The position numbers and the translations under genes were made by a program. Below the pieces are notes generated by a model. The model saw nothing but the letters and a program-made list of their open reading frames with translations, had not been told where the DNA came from and did no database searches. A DNA stretch of 60,829 nt. Source: Lachnospiraceae bacterium. Its GTDB lineage: Bacteria; Bacillota; Clostridia; Lachnospirales; Lachnospiraceae. Shown piece by piece: positions 33,214 through 42,496 of this stretch (its first letter is position 1; every line of letters begins with the position of its first letter). The stretch is taken from contig JAFRYA010000044.1 of assembly GCA_017441295.1 (NCBI GenBank), positions 1 through 60,829 of the forward strand, written 5' to 3'.

Positions 33214-35907
33214 TTATAGGTTTTCGTTTTTAAGCGTTTCTACCACATTGTCCTTTCTGATCTTGGCTGCTGTGTACCACATTGCCGCGAATATGACCAC
33301 GAACACGCTGCCCACTGCGATCACCAGGCTGTGCCACGGAATATAGAATCCGGATTCGTATACTCCGTTCGTTACCCTATGGATCAGGAACGTCACTAAT
33401 ATGGAGATCGGCAGGCCCCACAGCAGACCCTTGAGTCCGTAAATGATGCATTCTAAATTCATCATCTTGGAGAATCCCTTGTTGGACAGTCCTATGGACT
33501 TCAGCATCGCTATCTCCCTGCGTCTCAGGTTCAGGTTGGTCGAAATAGTGTTGAATATATTCGCCACCGCGATCAGGGAAATGATAATGATGAATCCATA
33601 AGAGAATACGTCAATTATTAGTATAATGGCGCGTACGCTCTCATTCTGCTGCGCCAGATCATATACGCTGTAACCGACGCTTTTTGTTTTCATCATTTCT
33701 TCCAGGTCTAAGACCGCGTTAACATGATCATGGGCCTTGAGCATAAATGTCGCCCAGCGCAGATCCATGGCAATCATATCTTTTTCACCGACCACACTGC
33801 TTAACATTGATTCAGGATAGATCAGGGCAATGCTATTCCTATTGATATAAACGCCTAATTCCTTTATCTCACCACCCAGTTTCAGCTGTTTATGTGCTAT
33901 TGCTTCAGGCATATCAATGGCATGCTCAATGTCTCGGTCTTCCTCTTTTGTATAGTAGGCATGGATATTTCCGTTTTCGTCAAATTCCCTGTACTCATAC
34001 GCATATCCATCCACCAGCTGAGACGTGTAAAAATCAACCGTGAACGGTGCCTTGCTCATGTCAAAGATATCAAAGCTGGAATATTTATAGCTGCCGTTTT
34101 CTTCGTAATAATAGTAAGCGGTGTTATAAACCAGTGCCATCGGGTCAGCTGAGTTGAAATATTGTGCCGGATCAATGTTGTTTTCCCGGCAGAGATTCCT
34201 GAATGTTTCGTCATCTATAAAGGTAAGATAACAGTATACTTCGTTTAATCCGTTGACATCCTGCCCAAAGAACTGCTCATTTCCAGGCAGCAGATAGTCA
34301 ATATCTGCGTAAACAGATGTCCCCGTCATCCTGCCATATGCGCCGTCTTCAACGTACTGGCTGCCCTTAAACTCTCTCAGATAAGCGTCATAATCAATTC
34401 TTTCTCCCTCTGCTGCGGCGAGTTCTACAGCCACTTCAAAGTTGTTTCTCGATGAAGTCATGCCGTCCGCTGAATCTTTCAGATATGTGCAGAAAGATGA
34501 CGCGGCGATGAACAGCAGTACGCTCAGGAAGATGGAAATAATAACGCTTCTCGCGCGCTTCTTGTTGCGCTTGAAATTCTTGGATGCCATCGTGCCTTCG
34601 ATACCGAAGAGCTTCTGGGTCAGCTTGGATGTCCTGACCTTCTTTGGATTTACTTTAACGTCATTACTCTGACGGATCGCGTCGATCGGTGTGATCCTCA
34701 TCGCCCTGCTGGCAGGAATCAGCGCTGAAATCATTACTACGATCAGGCAGATGACAGCAGCGATAATGAGCGCTACCGGATTAACGACCAGCTTCATCTC
34801 AACATTCGTGCCTGTTGCAGAACCGATCAGACCGGTGAATTTATCCCTCAGGCAGTAGAGCGTGATGCCAATACCCGCGCATCCAAGTACGCAGCCCAGC
34901 ACTATACCGATACCTGCCAACAGGATTGCCTCATAGAACACGGATGCCCTGATCTGCTTGCCTGTGGCACCGATGCTCTTCAGTATGCCGAACTGTCTGG
35001 TTCTCTCGCTGACAGAAATTGAAAATGAATTATATATCAACGTTACCGATCCAAACGCTATCAGCAGCACCAGTATCACTGTCAGACCGAACAGCACTCC
35101 CATCAGGTTGTTGTTCTTGCTCACCATTGAGTAGTACAGCAGGTCTGTGTGAGCGGCCCATTGATCTGAATAGCTCTGGCTGCTCATATAATTATAAAAG
35201 CCTGACAGATTATGGACTGTGAAAAATACTGTATACGGCCCGTTCGCTTCGCCTTTTGTGATCGCTGTATAGCCCGGGCAGGAATATGATTCTATTTCAT
35301 TGGCAAATCTCTGATAAAAGCCTACGACTTCATATGTCCTGACAGCGGTGTCCTCTAATGTCTCGCCCGACATAAAAGGAGTTGACTCAGGCACAGCCTC
35401 ACCGTTCAATGAGCGGCTGCCGACAGCCAGCTCCAGGCGGTCGCCGAGCTGATAGATTACTCCTCCATTCTCCTTTAGATGATCCGGGAGCAGAATCTCA
35501 TTATCTTTCTCCGGCATACGGCCGTTAGTAATATTTATTTTTATAAAATCATCGACATTCTCTCCTGCGGACCAGATCAGCAGATACGGCTTGTACTCGT
35601 TTCCGGACTTAATGTCAGCCCAGCCGACAGTGCGGCAGTACGCGCTTTCTTTAACTTCTTTATCTGCGTTAAACTCCTCATATTTCTCTTCATCGAGTTC
35701 TTTGATCGTGCCTTCCCACCGACCGTATGATTCGACTTCAGAGCGCACCATGAACTGCAGGCCGCTGTACGCGCCTTCTATAACCGCGGTAATCAGCGCC
35801 ATTGAAAGCATGATGCCTATAATGGTGACGATAGTCCTGGTGCGGTTTTCCCTGAGGGATTTCCTGGTGAATTTCAGGAGAATGTTTCCCTTTGACTTCT
35901 TTTCCAT
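33214..35907 (-). CDS. ABC transporter permease, FtsX family (two FtsX domains)
   Basis: This 897-residue membrane protein has an N-terminal TM helix (about 22-45) and an external domain to about 270. A first FtsX domain (about 275-410) follows, with SERTRQFGILKSIGATGKQIRASVFYEAILLAG and ITPIDAIRQSNDVK, then another TM and a second large external domain (about 480-760). The C-terminal FtsX domain (about 775-890) has RRREIAMLKSIGLSNKGFSKMMNLE. It works with the ATPase encoded 3 bp upstream. MacB-like proteins of this kind move or extract molecules at the membrane by mechanotransmission, and in Gram-positives often give resistance to peptides. The kinase/regulator pair upstream fits that role. 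Substrate is unknown. Confidence 0.9.
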   Translation of the reverse strand: MEKKSKGNILLKFTRKSLRENRTRTIVTIIGIMLSMALITAVIEGAYSGLQFMVRSEVESYGRWEGTIKELDEEKYEEFNADKEVKESAYCRTVGWADIKSGNEYKPYLLIWSAGENVDDFIKINITNGRMPEKDNEILLPDHLKENGGVIYQLGDRLELAVGSRSLNGEAVPESTPFMSGETLEDTAVRTYEVVGFYQRFANEIESYSCPGYTAITKGEANGPYTVFFTVHNLSGFYNYMSSQSYSDQWAAHTDLLYYSMVSKNNNLMGVLFGLTVILVLLIAFGSVTLIYNSFSISVSERTRQFGILKSIGATGKQIRASVFYEAILLAGIGIVLGCVLGCAGIGITLYCLRDKFTGLIGSATGTNVEMKLVVNPVALIIAAVICLIVVMISALIPASRAMRITPIDAIRQSNDVKVNPKKVRTSKLTQKLFGIEGTMASKNFKRNKKRARSVIISIFLSVLLFIAASSFCTYLKDSADGMTSSRNNFEVAVELAAAEGERIDYDAYLREFKGSQYVEDGAYGRMTGTSVYADIDYLLPGNEQFFGQDVNGLNEVYCYLTFIDDETFRNLCRENNIDPAQYFNSADPMALVYNTAYYYYEENGSYKYSSFDIFDMSKAPFTVDFYTSQLVDGYAYEYREFDENGNIHAYYTKEEDRDIEHAIDMPEAIAHKQLKLGGEIKELGVYINRNSIALIYPESMLSSVVGEKDMIAMDLRWATFMLKAHDHVNAVLDLEEMMKTKSVGYSVYDLAQQNESVRAIILIIDVFSYGFIIIISLIAVANIFNTISTNLNLRRREIAMLKSIGLSNKGFSKMMNLECIIYGLKGLLWGLPISILVTFLIHRVTNGVYESGFYIPWHSLVIAVGSVFVVIFAAMWYTAAKIRKDNVVETLKNENL

Positions 35908-35910
35908 AGG

Positions 35911-36597
35911 TTATGCCCTCCTGATACGCTCGTCTCTTACGATGCGGCCGTCCTCTATGGCGATAATTCTGTCTGCCTGGAGCGCGATCGACTCGTCATG
36001 AGTGATGACGATGAGCGTCTGACCGTATTTCTGGTTTGAAACCTTCAGCAGTTCAATGATCTCCTGGCTGTTCTTGGTATCCAGGTTGCCGGTAGGCTCA
36101 TCTGCCAGTACGACTGCCGGCGCGTTCATGAGCGCGCGTCCTATAGAAACTCTCTGCTGCTGTCCGCCTGAAAGCTGGTTCGGCAGATTCTGCTGGCGGT
36201 CCGTAAGGTTCAGCGTGGTAAGCAGCTCAGAGAGCCTTTCCTGATTGACCTCCCTGCCGTCCAGCAGGACAGGAAGTGTTATATTTTCAACTACATTAAG
36301 CACTGGGATCAGATTGTAGAACTGATAGATCAGACCCACCTGACGGCGGCGGAAGATAGCCAGCTGATCCTCGTTCTGTGCATATACGTCCTGACCGTTC
36401 ATCCATACCTTGCCGCTGGTCGGAGTATCAACACCTCCTAAAATATGCAGCAATGTGGATTTACCGGAACCTGACGGTCCGATAATTGCCAGGAATTCAC
36501 CTTTCTCAACAGTAAAAGAAACATCGTCCAGGGCCTTTACAATGTTCTCCCCTGAACCGTAGATTTTAGTCAAATTTTCAACTTTAAGGATTTCCAT
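35911..36597 (-). CDS. ABC transporter ATP-binding protein (LolD/BceA type)
   Basis: This 228-residue ATPase has Walker [10 protein letters not shown] (40-48), Q-loop YQFYNLIP (91-98), signature LSGGQQQR (142-149), Walker B/D-loop [12 protein letters not shown] (162-173) and H-loop VITHDES. It pairs with the FtsX-type permease that starts 3 bp downstream. It is preceded by its own regulated promoter region, with direct repeats at 36639-36658 and GGAGG 6 nt before the ATG. It is separated from the kinase gene by a terminator. Confidence 0.95.
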   Translation of the reverse strand: MEILKVENLTKIYGSGENIVKALDDVSFTVEKGEFLAIIGPSGSGKSTLLHILGGVDTPTSGKVWMNGQDVYAQNEDQLAIFRRRQVGLIYQFYNLIPVLNVVENITLPVLLDGREVNQERLSELLTTLNLTDRQQNLPNQLSGGQQQRVSIGRALMNAPAVVLADEPTGNLDTKNSQEIIELLKVSNQKYGQTLIVITHDESIALQADRIIAIEDGRIVRDERIRRA

Positions 36598-36620
36598 GTT
36601 TATCCTCCTTCCCTTTTACA

Positions 36621-36659
36621 GTTTCATTATGAAGGAGTAAAGTGACACGAAAGTGACAT
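36621..36659 (-). promoter_or_regulatory. Response-regulator-activated promoter of the ABC transporter
   Basis: On the minus strand two copies of TGTCACTTT are spaced 11 bp apart (36639-36658). The nearest -10 candidate is CATAAT about 17 bp downstream. No good -35 exists; the repeats occupy its place. Direct repeats with one-helical-turn spacing over the -35 are the usual site of OmpR/PhoB-type regulators, such as the one encoded at 37704-38369. Confidence 0.6.
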
Positions 36660-36660
36660 A

Positions 36661-36693
36661 TTAAAAAAAATTCAGCGGCCTTTTCAGGCCGCC
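36661..36693 (-). terminator. Terminator after the histidine kinase gene
   Basis: A GCGGCCT/AGGCCGC stem (36674-36693) is followed on the minus strand by TGAATTTTTTTT. It separates the regulator-kinase unit from the transporter unit. Confidence 0.8.
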
Positions 36694-36697
36694 TTTT

Positions 36698-37702
36698 TCA
36701 GACTATGCTTTTATAAAATTTGATCCGGAATCTCGCTCCGCCTTCCCTGCTGTTCTCTGCCGTGATCGTTCCGTTCTGGGCGGTAATGATCATCCGCGAG
36801 AAAGCCAGGCCAATGCCTATGCTGCCCGGAGATGAATTGCTGCCCTTGTAGAATCTTTCGAATACATATGGCAGGTCGGCTTCCGAAAATCCTTCTCCGC
36901 TGTCCTCAATAGTAATATTGGTGCTCAGCGCAGTATCCTCGCAGCTGACTTTAATGCGCCCGCCTGCCGGCGTATGTTCCATGCAGTTTTTGATCAGATT
37001 GGCCAGGGCCTCCCCTATCCAGCTTCTGTCACATTCCAGATACCCTTCTCCGGCACTGAGTTCCAGATCCACGCCTTTCAGCTCCAGAGTGATCAGAAAC
37101 GGCTCCGTTGCTTCCTTAAGCAATTCCTTAAGCGGTACCTGTTCTTTGCGGAACAGGGCCGTGCCCGCGTCGATCTTAGACATCTTAAGCAATGTCTCTA
37201 CCAGCCACTGGATCCTCTCCAGCTGACGCTTCAGCTCGTGAGTAAGCTGGAGGCGCCTTTCATAGGTAAGGCTCTCATCGGTCAGCAGTGAAACCACGAG
37301 GTTCATGGATGTCAGCGGGGTCCTGAGCTGATGAAAGATATCTTCAATCGCCTCCGTCAGCCTGATCTTGTCAGATGTGAGCAGGTCAGTCTGCTCTTTG
37401 AGGCGGACAGTCATCTTGTGGATCTCGCTGTTCAGGATAGAGAGCTCTCCCTCATTATTTTCGCTGATAAGAACGTCCTGCTGCCCATGCAGTATACTGT
37501 CGATGCTGGCACTGAGCTCAGCAATCTTTTTGTAACGCTTTCTGGCGAAGATATAATGCAGGACAGTCAGCGCCGCGCCGATCACGCAGACAGCTATAGT
37601 GCACCTGTAATCGACGAACAGCAGCGCCGCGCCGATCACAACCGTCACGATTATATAAATGATCAATTCTTTCCGGTATTCCGGGTTCCTGGCCTGTTTC
37701 AT
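36698..37702 (-). CDS. Sensor histidine kinase, intramembrane-sensing (BceS-like)
   Basis: This 334-residue kinase has two TM helices near the N-terminus (about 13-30 and 34-52) with almost no external loop, so it cannot bind a ligand outside by itself; such kinases sense through their ABC transporter. A short HAMP-like linker leads to the phosphoacceptor His124 in FHQLRTPLTS. N box LIKNCMEHTP and G boxes EDSGEGFSEADLPYVFERFYKG and GIGLAFSRMI follow. It starts 1 bp after the regulator stop. The neighbouring FtsX transporter is the probable input partner. Confidence 0.92.
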   Translation of the reverse strand: MKQARNPEYRKELIIYIIVTVVIGAALLFVDYRCTIAVCVIGAALTVLHYIFARKRYKKIAELSASIDSILHGQQDVLISENNEGELSILNSEIHKMTVRLKEQTDLLTSDKIRLTEAIEDIFHQLRTPLTSMNLVVSLLTDESLTYERRLQLTHELKRQLERIQWLVETLLKMSKIDAGTALFRKEQVPLKELLKEATEPFLITLELKGVDLELSAGEGYLECDRSWIGEALANLIKNCMEHTPAGGRIKVSCEDTALSTNITIEDSGEGFSEADLPYVFERFYKGSNSSPGSIGIGLAFSRMIITAQNGTITAENSREGGARFRIKFYKSIV

Positions 37703-37703
37703 T

Positions 37704-38369
37704 TTAATCCATTCTGTAGCCGAGCCCGCGGATAGTTTTAATGATCACAGGATTCTGAGGATCATCCTCGATCTTTTCGCGCAATCTCTTTATATAAACT
37801 GTTAATGTATTGTCATTTACGAAATCTCCGGCAATATCCCAGATGTCCTCAAGCAGCTGGTTTCTGGACAGGAGTCTGCCTCGGTTGGATACGAAAACCA
37901 TCAGGAGCCTGTATTCCAGGGCAGAGAGTGCGATTTCCCTGCCGTCCCTGCTGACAGTGCCCTTCTCTGTATCAATAGTTATATTTCCTACGGAAACTAC
38001 GGACGAGCTGCCCTCATATCTTCTCAGGACGCTTTTGATCCTGGATACCAGCTCTCTGGGCCTGAAAGGCTTGGAAATATAATCATCCGCGCCCATGTCC
38101 AGACCGCGCACGATACTGTTCTCATCGCCTGAGGCTGTAAGGAAAATAACCGGCAGCTTCAGTTCTTTGGCTTTGGCGCACAGACTAAATCCGGAACCAT
38201 TCGCGATTGTAACATCCAGCAGGAAGAGGTCGAATTTCTTCTGCCTGATCAGTTCCTCTGCTTCGCGCTGTCCCGGTGCAGATGTTATCTCAAACCCTTC
38301 ACCGGTAAGGTATTCTTTTAATGATTTAACGATGGCATTATCATCTTCCACCAGTAATAGTCTGGCCAT
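37704..38369 (-). CDS. OmpR/PhoB family response regulator
   Basis: This 221-residue regulator has a receiver domain with acidic pair DD at 9-10, phosphoacceptor Asp52 (LFLLDVTIANGSG), Thr78 and Lys100 (YISKPF). A winged-helix DNA-binding domain covers about 125-220, with LLEDIWDIAGDFVNDNTLTVYIKRLREKI and RGLGYRMD. ATG 38369 is chosen because AAAGGA lies 6 nt upstream and the protein starts directly with MARLLLVEDD. It probably binds the TGTCACTTT repeats before the ABC genes. Confidence 0.93.
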   Translation of the reverse strand: MARLLLVEDDNAIVKSLKEYLTGEGFEITSAPGQREAEELIRQKKFDLFLLDVTIANGSGFSLCAKAKELKLPVIFLTASGDENSIVRGLDMGADDYISKPFRPRELVSRIKSVLRRYEGSSSVVSVGNITIDTEKGTVSRDGREIALSALEYRLLMVFVSNRGRLLSRNQLLEDIWDIAGDFVNDNTLTVYIKRLREKIEDDPQNPVIIKTIRGLGYRMD

Positions 38370-38447
38370 GGTCAGTCCTTTCATTTGCCAATTGTCTTTT
38401 GTTGTGATATCATACCCAAAAATCGCAGATATGAAAAGGAGGAATTT

Positions 38448-39242
38448 ATGGAAACAACAAGAAAGTCCCCTAAGAAAATAATAATCGGTATTATCGTAGC
38501 CGTTATCATCATTATTATCGGTGCCAACTGCTTCACCGTTGTAGATGCCGGCCACACCGGCGTTGTTGTAACACTTGGTAAGGTTAAGGAGGGCACCCTG
38601 CTCGAAGGTCTTCACCTCAAAGCGCCTTTCATTCAGAAGATTGTTGAGATCGACAACCGTATCGTTAAGCTCGAGGTTCAGACAGAAGCTTTCTCCAAGG
38701 ACCTTCAGACAGTCAATACGACCCTCGCGATCAACTACCGTGTTGACAGCTCTATGTCGTACAGCCTGTACAAGAACGTCGGCGCCAATTACGAGGACGT
38801 CCTGATCACTCCTGCTGTTAACGAGGTTCTGAAATCAATCACAGCCCAGTACACTGCTGAGCAGAGCGTTACCAACCGTGACCTCATTTCAGACGGTCTG
38901 GTAACAGGTCTTAATACCAAGCTGAACGCGGCAGGTCTGTACGTAACAGACGTTAATATCATTAACTTCGATTTCTCTGAGGCATTCATTACCGCTATCG
39001 AAGAGAAGCAGGTTGCACAGCAGCAGCTCCTCAAGGCTGAAACAGACAAGCAGACAGCCATCACCAACGCACAGGCTGAAGCTGAGTCCATCAAGATCAA
39101 GGCACAGGCTGAGGCTGAAGCTAACAGCATCATCTCAGCATCACTTACACCGGAGATCATTGAATATCTCAAGGTCGACAAGTGGAACGGCGTTCTGCCA
39201 CAGGTTACCGGCAACAGCGGCACCTTTGTAACACTTGACTGA
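38448..39242 (+). CDS. SPFH/prohibitin domain membrane protein
   Basis: This 264-residue protein has a basic N-terminus, one TM helix (about 10-30, IIIGIIVAVIIIIIGANCF) and a band-7/prohibitin domain (about 30-200; GHTGVVVTLGKVKEGTLLEG and ALAINYRVD-like strands). An Ala/Glu/Gln-rich coiled coil (about 190-235, AEAESIKIKAQAEAEANS) is followed by IIEYLKVDKWNGVLPQV. SPFH proteins form ring-like membrane scaffolds and often regulate proteases or lipid domains. ATG 38448 follows AAAGGAGG by 5 nt. It is a single gene with a terminator, divergent from the response regulator. Confidence 0.92.
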   Translation: METTRKSPKKIIIGIIVAVIIIIIGANCFTVVDAGHTGVVVTLGKVKEGTLLEGLHLKAPFIQKIVEIDNRIVKLEVQTEAFSKDLQTVNTTLAINYRVDSSMSYSLYKNVGANYEDVLITPAVNEVLKSITAQYTAEQSVTNRDLISDGLVTGLNTKLNAAGLYVTDVNIINFDFSEAFITAIEEKQVAQQQLLKAETDKQTAITNAQAEAESIKIKAQAEAEANSIISASLTPEIIEYLKVDKWNGVLPQVTGNSGTFVTLD

Positions 39243-39262
39243 TTATTCTCTTAAATAAAAAG

Positions 39263-39290
39263 AGCCTGCACAGATTTGTGCAGGCTTTTT
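39263..39290 (+). terminator. Terminator after the SPFH gene
   Basis: A 10-bp stem AGCCTGCACA/TGTGCAGGCT with loop GATT is followed by TTTTT. The A-run on its left (AAATAAAAAG) may let it serve the convergent HTH gene too. Confidence 0.88.
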
Positions 39291-39293
39291 GTT

Positions 39294-39656
39294 TTAGTTT
39301 GATTTTTTCCTTTTGGCTCGCGGTATCTTTTTGATCAGATCATAATCTGACGCTCTAAGTTCAGAAGGATTCTTAAACCAATTCATGATCACGGCCTTGA
39401 CTTCTTCTTTATCTTTTGGCCATTCTCCGTTGTTTCTGAGAATTACCTCTCGGGCTATTTCTATCTGCCCGTCTGTCGTTATCCTGTCTGACAGGAATCC
39501 GGCAGTCTGCTCAAGAATGCTATCCATATCCGGCGGTGTCCGCTTGCCGTTACGGATCCTGCTGATGTACGACGCGTCATACTTCAGCTCTTCAGCCAGT
39601 TCAGCGCCTGCCGCCCTGGCCAGTTTAATAATAAAATCAAATTTCTGGGCAACCAT
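39294..39656 (-). CDS. Small helix-turn-helix protein of unknown function
   Basis: This 120-residue basic protein (tail IPRAKRKKSN) has an XRE-like HTH in its first half: FIIKLARAAGAELAEELKYDASYISRIRNGKRTPP (about residues 8-42), with a typical second and recognition helix (YISRIRNGKR). The second half (about 45-110) is helical and has no known motif. No phage or toxin-antitoxin partner is next to it. The radical SAM gene ends 21 bp upstream, so the two may be co-transcribed. It could be a DNA-binding regulator; the target is unknown. Confidence 0.75.
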   Translation of the reverse strand: MVAQKFDFIIKLARAAGAELAEELKYDASYISRIRNGKRTPPDMDSILEQTAGFLSDRITTDGQIEIAREVILRNNGEWPKDKEEVKAVIMNWFKNPSELRASDYDLIKKIPRAKRKKSN

Positions 39657-39677
39657 TACAATCTCTCCTATAACCTT

Positions 39678-40565
39678 CTATATCCCTTCACCATCAAACA
39701 CAGGAATGAAGCTATCCTTTGCTGTGCCTTCCTCCTGGATCATTGCCTGGGTAACCCCCAGGTCGATGGCGAAGTTAACAACTTTCTCATATTCCCTGCG
39801 CGTTGTCTTCCTGTTCAGTTTATCATATGGCTGCGCTGTAACCGGAGTATATTGATTCATTATGGAAATCCATATCCGATTTTTGTATGTACCATAAAGA
39901 TAAGAAATAACGTTTTTGCTGTCTGCCGACGCACCCGGCATAACCAGATGCCTTACATTCACCCCGCTGACCATTAAGTCTCCCTCAAACACCGGCTCAG
40001 GTGATACTGTGACCATATAGTCCAGCGCCTTTTTAGCTGCTTCAGGATAATCCGGGGCATTGTAATACTTCTTGGCCAGCCCCTCATCCAGCGTCTTGAA
40101 ATCAGGCAGCCAGATGTCTACCAGCCCTTCCAGCATCCTGAGCGTCTCCACTTCCTCATATGCGCTGCTGTTCCATAAAACGGGGATTTGGAGGCCCCCG
40201 GCTTTGGCCTTTCTCAGCGCCTCGGCAATGGATGGAGTGAAATGCGTACCTGTTACCAGATTAATATTCAGGGCTCCTCTGCTTTGCTGCTCCAGGAAAA
40301 TCTCACTGAGGCGGTCCGTGCTTATCTCCTTGCCGAAACCGTCCCTGGAAATCTGCCAGTTCTGGCAGAAGACACATTTCAGCGAGCATCCGCTGAAAAA
40401 GACTGTGCCGCTGCCGCTCTCTCCGGAAATATATGGTTCTTCATAAAAATGCAATCCGGCTCTGGCTGCGAGCAGCTGGTCACCCATGCCGCAGTAACCC
40501 TTGGCTTCCCTGCGGTTTACACCGCATCTGCGCGGGCAGAGCGTACAATTATCGTAGTAATTCAT
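39678..40565 (-). CDS. Radical SAM protein, PflA-like (COG1313 type)
   Basis: This 295-residue enzyme has a Cys-rich N-terminus (CTLCPRRCGVNRREAKGYCG) and the radical SAM motif CSLKCVFCQNWQISRDG (C-x3-C-x2-C). Later conserved pieces are LVTGTHFTPSIAEALRKA, LWNSSAYEEVETL, DIWLPDFKTLD and the end ISIMNQYTPV. It resembles pyruvate formate-lyase activase-like proteins of unknown target. ATG 40565 is preferred: a TATAAT -10 at 40607-40612 puts the transcript start below the upstream TTG at 40604, so that TTG cannot be used from this promoter. A GTG at 40586 is an alternative start. Confidence 0.85.
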   Translation of the reverse strand: MNYYDNCTLCPRRCGVNRREAKGYCGMGDQLLAARAGLHFYEEPYISGESGSGTVFFSGCSLKCVFCQNWQISRDGFGKEISTDRLSEIFLEQQSRGALNINLVTGTHFTPSIAEALRKAKAGGLQIPVLWNSSAYEEVETLRMLEGLVDIWLPDFKTLDEGLAKKYYNAPDYPEAAKKALDYMVTVSPEPVFEGDLMVSGVNVRHLVMPGASADSKNVISYLYGTYKNRIWISIMNQYTPVTAQPYDKLNRKTTRREYEKVVNFAIDLGVTQAMIQEEGTAKDSFIPVFDGEGI

Positions 40566-40645
40566 ATCGGGCAGATACTTTCTCACTTTAAAGTATTGTC
40601 TCAATTATTATACAGCCTAAATATAGGATAGTTTTTCACAAAAAT

Positions 40646-40676
40646 TTTACACTGTTGGTTTATAAAATAGTATAAT
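40646..40676 (+). promoter_or_regulatory. Promoter of the M3 peptidase gene
   Basis: TTTACA (40646-40651), 19-bp spacer and TATAAT (40671-40676), 22 bp before the ATG with AAAGGAGG between. Confidence 0.6.
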
Positions 40677-40697
40677 TTCCATAAAGGAGGTTGGCAT

Positions 40698-42452
40698 ATG
40701 AAGAAAACCCTACTGACAATCATCGCGGGAATGCTTGCTTTGGCGCTTATTATCGGCAGTACAGCGTGCATTCACATCCGCATAATCGACCACAACACTG
40801 AAGAGACACCATCCAACATTCCATACACGGAACCGACAGAACCGACGCTGCCTACACCGCCGCCTGAGACTCCGCCCCAGGTAATAAATACGATTGACTA
40901 TCCTCTGACTGTCAATCCTGAGCTTGTGCCGGTATATGAAGAGCATGACCTCACGTACTTTAACACATTGTGCGCTGATCTGACGAGCTTAGCCAAGGGC
41001 AACGACTTTGATGCCATTAAAAATACTTACGACGCACTGTGTGACGAGACACTGGCGATCAGCGACAATGCCAGCGCAGCTTACCTGAACTGGTGCCAGG
41101 ATGGCGGAAACGATACCCTGTCCAAGATTTACCAGGATGCAGACGATACAGCCCTGGAATGCTTCGACCAGGCTTACATAGCCATCCGCGCGGTCTGCGA
41201 AGGCCCATGCAGCAGCCAGTTTAAGGAATATGTCGGTGAGTATGCCTTTAATGAATATTCTGAATATGAAGATATGACCGAAGAGGATCTGGCGCGCAAC
41301 ACCAAGATCAATGAGCTCGTTGCAGATTACTTCGCTGCTACCGAGCGCTACGATGCCGGTGAAATAGATATGTACGAATTGAATGATATCGTAGGTCCTA
41401 TCTATTTAGAGCTGATTCAGCTCCGCACCCAGCAGGCTCAGGCTGCAGGTTATGACAACTATGCTGAATACGCCGATGCCGAGGTCTTCTGCAGGAGCTA
41501 TTCAACCGAGGAAGCCGAGAAGCTCCACGCCGCAGCCAAGAAGATCGCTCCGGACGTTTACGAAATCCTTTACTATTCCGATATTTATTATATGCCGGAC
41601 CTGGCGCCGTATTATGACGAAGCTGAGATGCTGACTCTCCTTAAGGAATATGCTGCAATTATCGATCCTGATGTGCTGAGCAGCGCTGACTTTATGATTA
41701 ACAATGGTCTGATCGATATCGCGCAGGATACGAAACGCCAGAACGTCAGCTTCACGCTGACCTTCGACAGAACCCGCACTCCATATATCTTTATCAATGA
41801 GTCAGGCAATGAAGACTTCTCAACCTTAAATCACGAGTTTGGACATTTTACAGCCGCTTACCTCTATCCGGTAGAAAACCCTATGGTTCAGGGTTCCGGC
41901 GACTTTGACGTCCTGGAGATACACTCCACTGGTCTGGAAGTACTTTATTCAAATTACTACGGTGATATTTACGGAACAGAAGTAGCTCCATATATGGAGG
42001 CATACGAACTGATCAACCTGCTCTTCTGCGTGGTTGACGGCGCAATGTATGATGAATTCCAGAGGGAAATCTACACTCATCCGGATATGACATTGGACGA
42101 GATCAATCAGCTGTATTACGATCTGTGCGTGGAATACGGCGATCCATATGCTAACTATTATTGGTGGCAGCAGGTGCCGCACAACTTCGAAAGTCCTATG
42201 TATTACATCAGCTATGGTGCCAGCGCGCTGGCTTCTGTCCAGTTGTGGGATCTTAGCAAGAAAGATTACGGCAGCGCAGTCAGCGCATGGAAGAACCTGC
42301 TGAGCTACAACGGCCATGACAGCTGCTATATGGAGGCCCTGACCACCAGCGGCCTGGCCACATTCGATAACCAACAGGCAATATTAAATGCTCTGTGGGA
42401 CGCAGTTGACTATACAAATAAATACAGTGTATATTCGGGTTCAAATTATTAA
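40698..42452 (+). CDS. Exported M3 family oligoendopeptidase (probable lipoprotein)
   Basis: This 584-residue zinc peptidase has an N-terminal signal sequence (KKTLLTIIAGMLALALIIGS) ending TAC, a possible non-standard lipobox with Cys25. A Pro/Thr/Glu-rich linker (about 35-62) is followed by the M3 catalytic domain with LNHEFGHFTAAYLYP (HExGH zinc site, about residues 377-391) and the third ligand region VLEIHSTGLEVLYSNYYG (Glu). Most M3 enzymes are cytosolic and longer N-terminally, so a secreted form is notable; it would trim peptides at the cell surface. AAAGGAGG precedes the start, and a terminator follows. Confidence 0.88.
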   Translation: MKKTLLTIIAGMLALALIIGSTACIHIRIIDHNTEETPSNIPYTEPTEPTLPTPPPETPPQVINTIDYPLTVNPELVPVYEEHDLTYFNTLCADLTSLAKGNDFDAIKNTYDALCDETLAISDNASAAYLNWCQDGGNDTLSKIYQDADDTALECFDQAYIAIRAVCEGPCSSQFKEYVGEYAFNEYSEYEDMTEEDLARNTKINELVADYFAATERYDAGEIDMYELNDIVGPIYLELIQLRTQQAQAAGYDNYAEYADAEVFCRSYSTEEAEKLHAAAKKIAPDVYEILYYSDIYYMPDLAPYYDEAEMLTLLKEYAAIIDPDVLSSADFMINNGLIDIAQDTKRQNVSFTLTFDRTRTPYIFINESGNEDFSTLNHEFGHFTAAYLYPVENPMVQGSGDFDVLEIHSTGLEVLYSNYYGDIYGTEVAPYMEAYELINLLFCVVDGAMYDEFQREIYTHPDMTLDEINQLYYDLCVEYGDPYANYYWWQQVPHNFESPMYYISYGASALASVQLWDLSKKDYGSAVSAWKNLLSYNGHDSCYMEALTTSGLATFDNQQAILNALWDAVDYTNKYSVYSGSNY

Positions 42453-42465
42453 AGAAATAAAAAAG

Positions 42466-42485
42466 GGCCGCCCTTGAGGGCGGCC
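42466..42485. terminator. Bidirectional terminator (GGCCGCCC type) between M3 peptidase and SLH protein 1
   Basis: GGCCGCCC-TTGA-GGGCGGCC with A/T runs on both sides (AAATAAAAAAG and TTAATTTTTT). The same 8-bp stem recurs at 45916 and 49448. Confidence 0.88.
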
Positions 42486-42496
42486 TTAATTTTTTA

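Noticed and set aside
40566..40604. TTG start of the radical SAM gene at 40604
   Set aside because: It lies next to the TATAAT box and upstream of the predicted transcript start.
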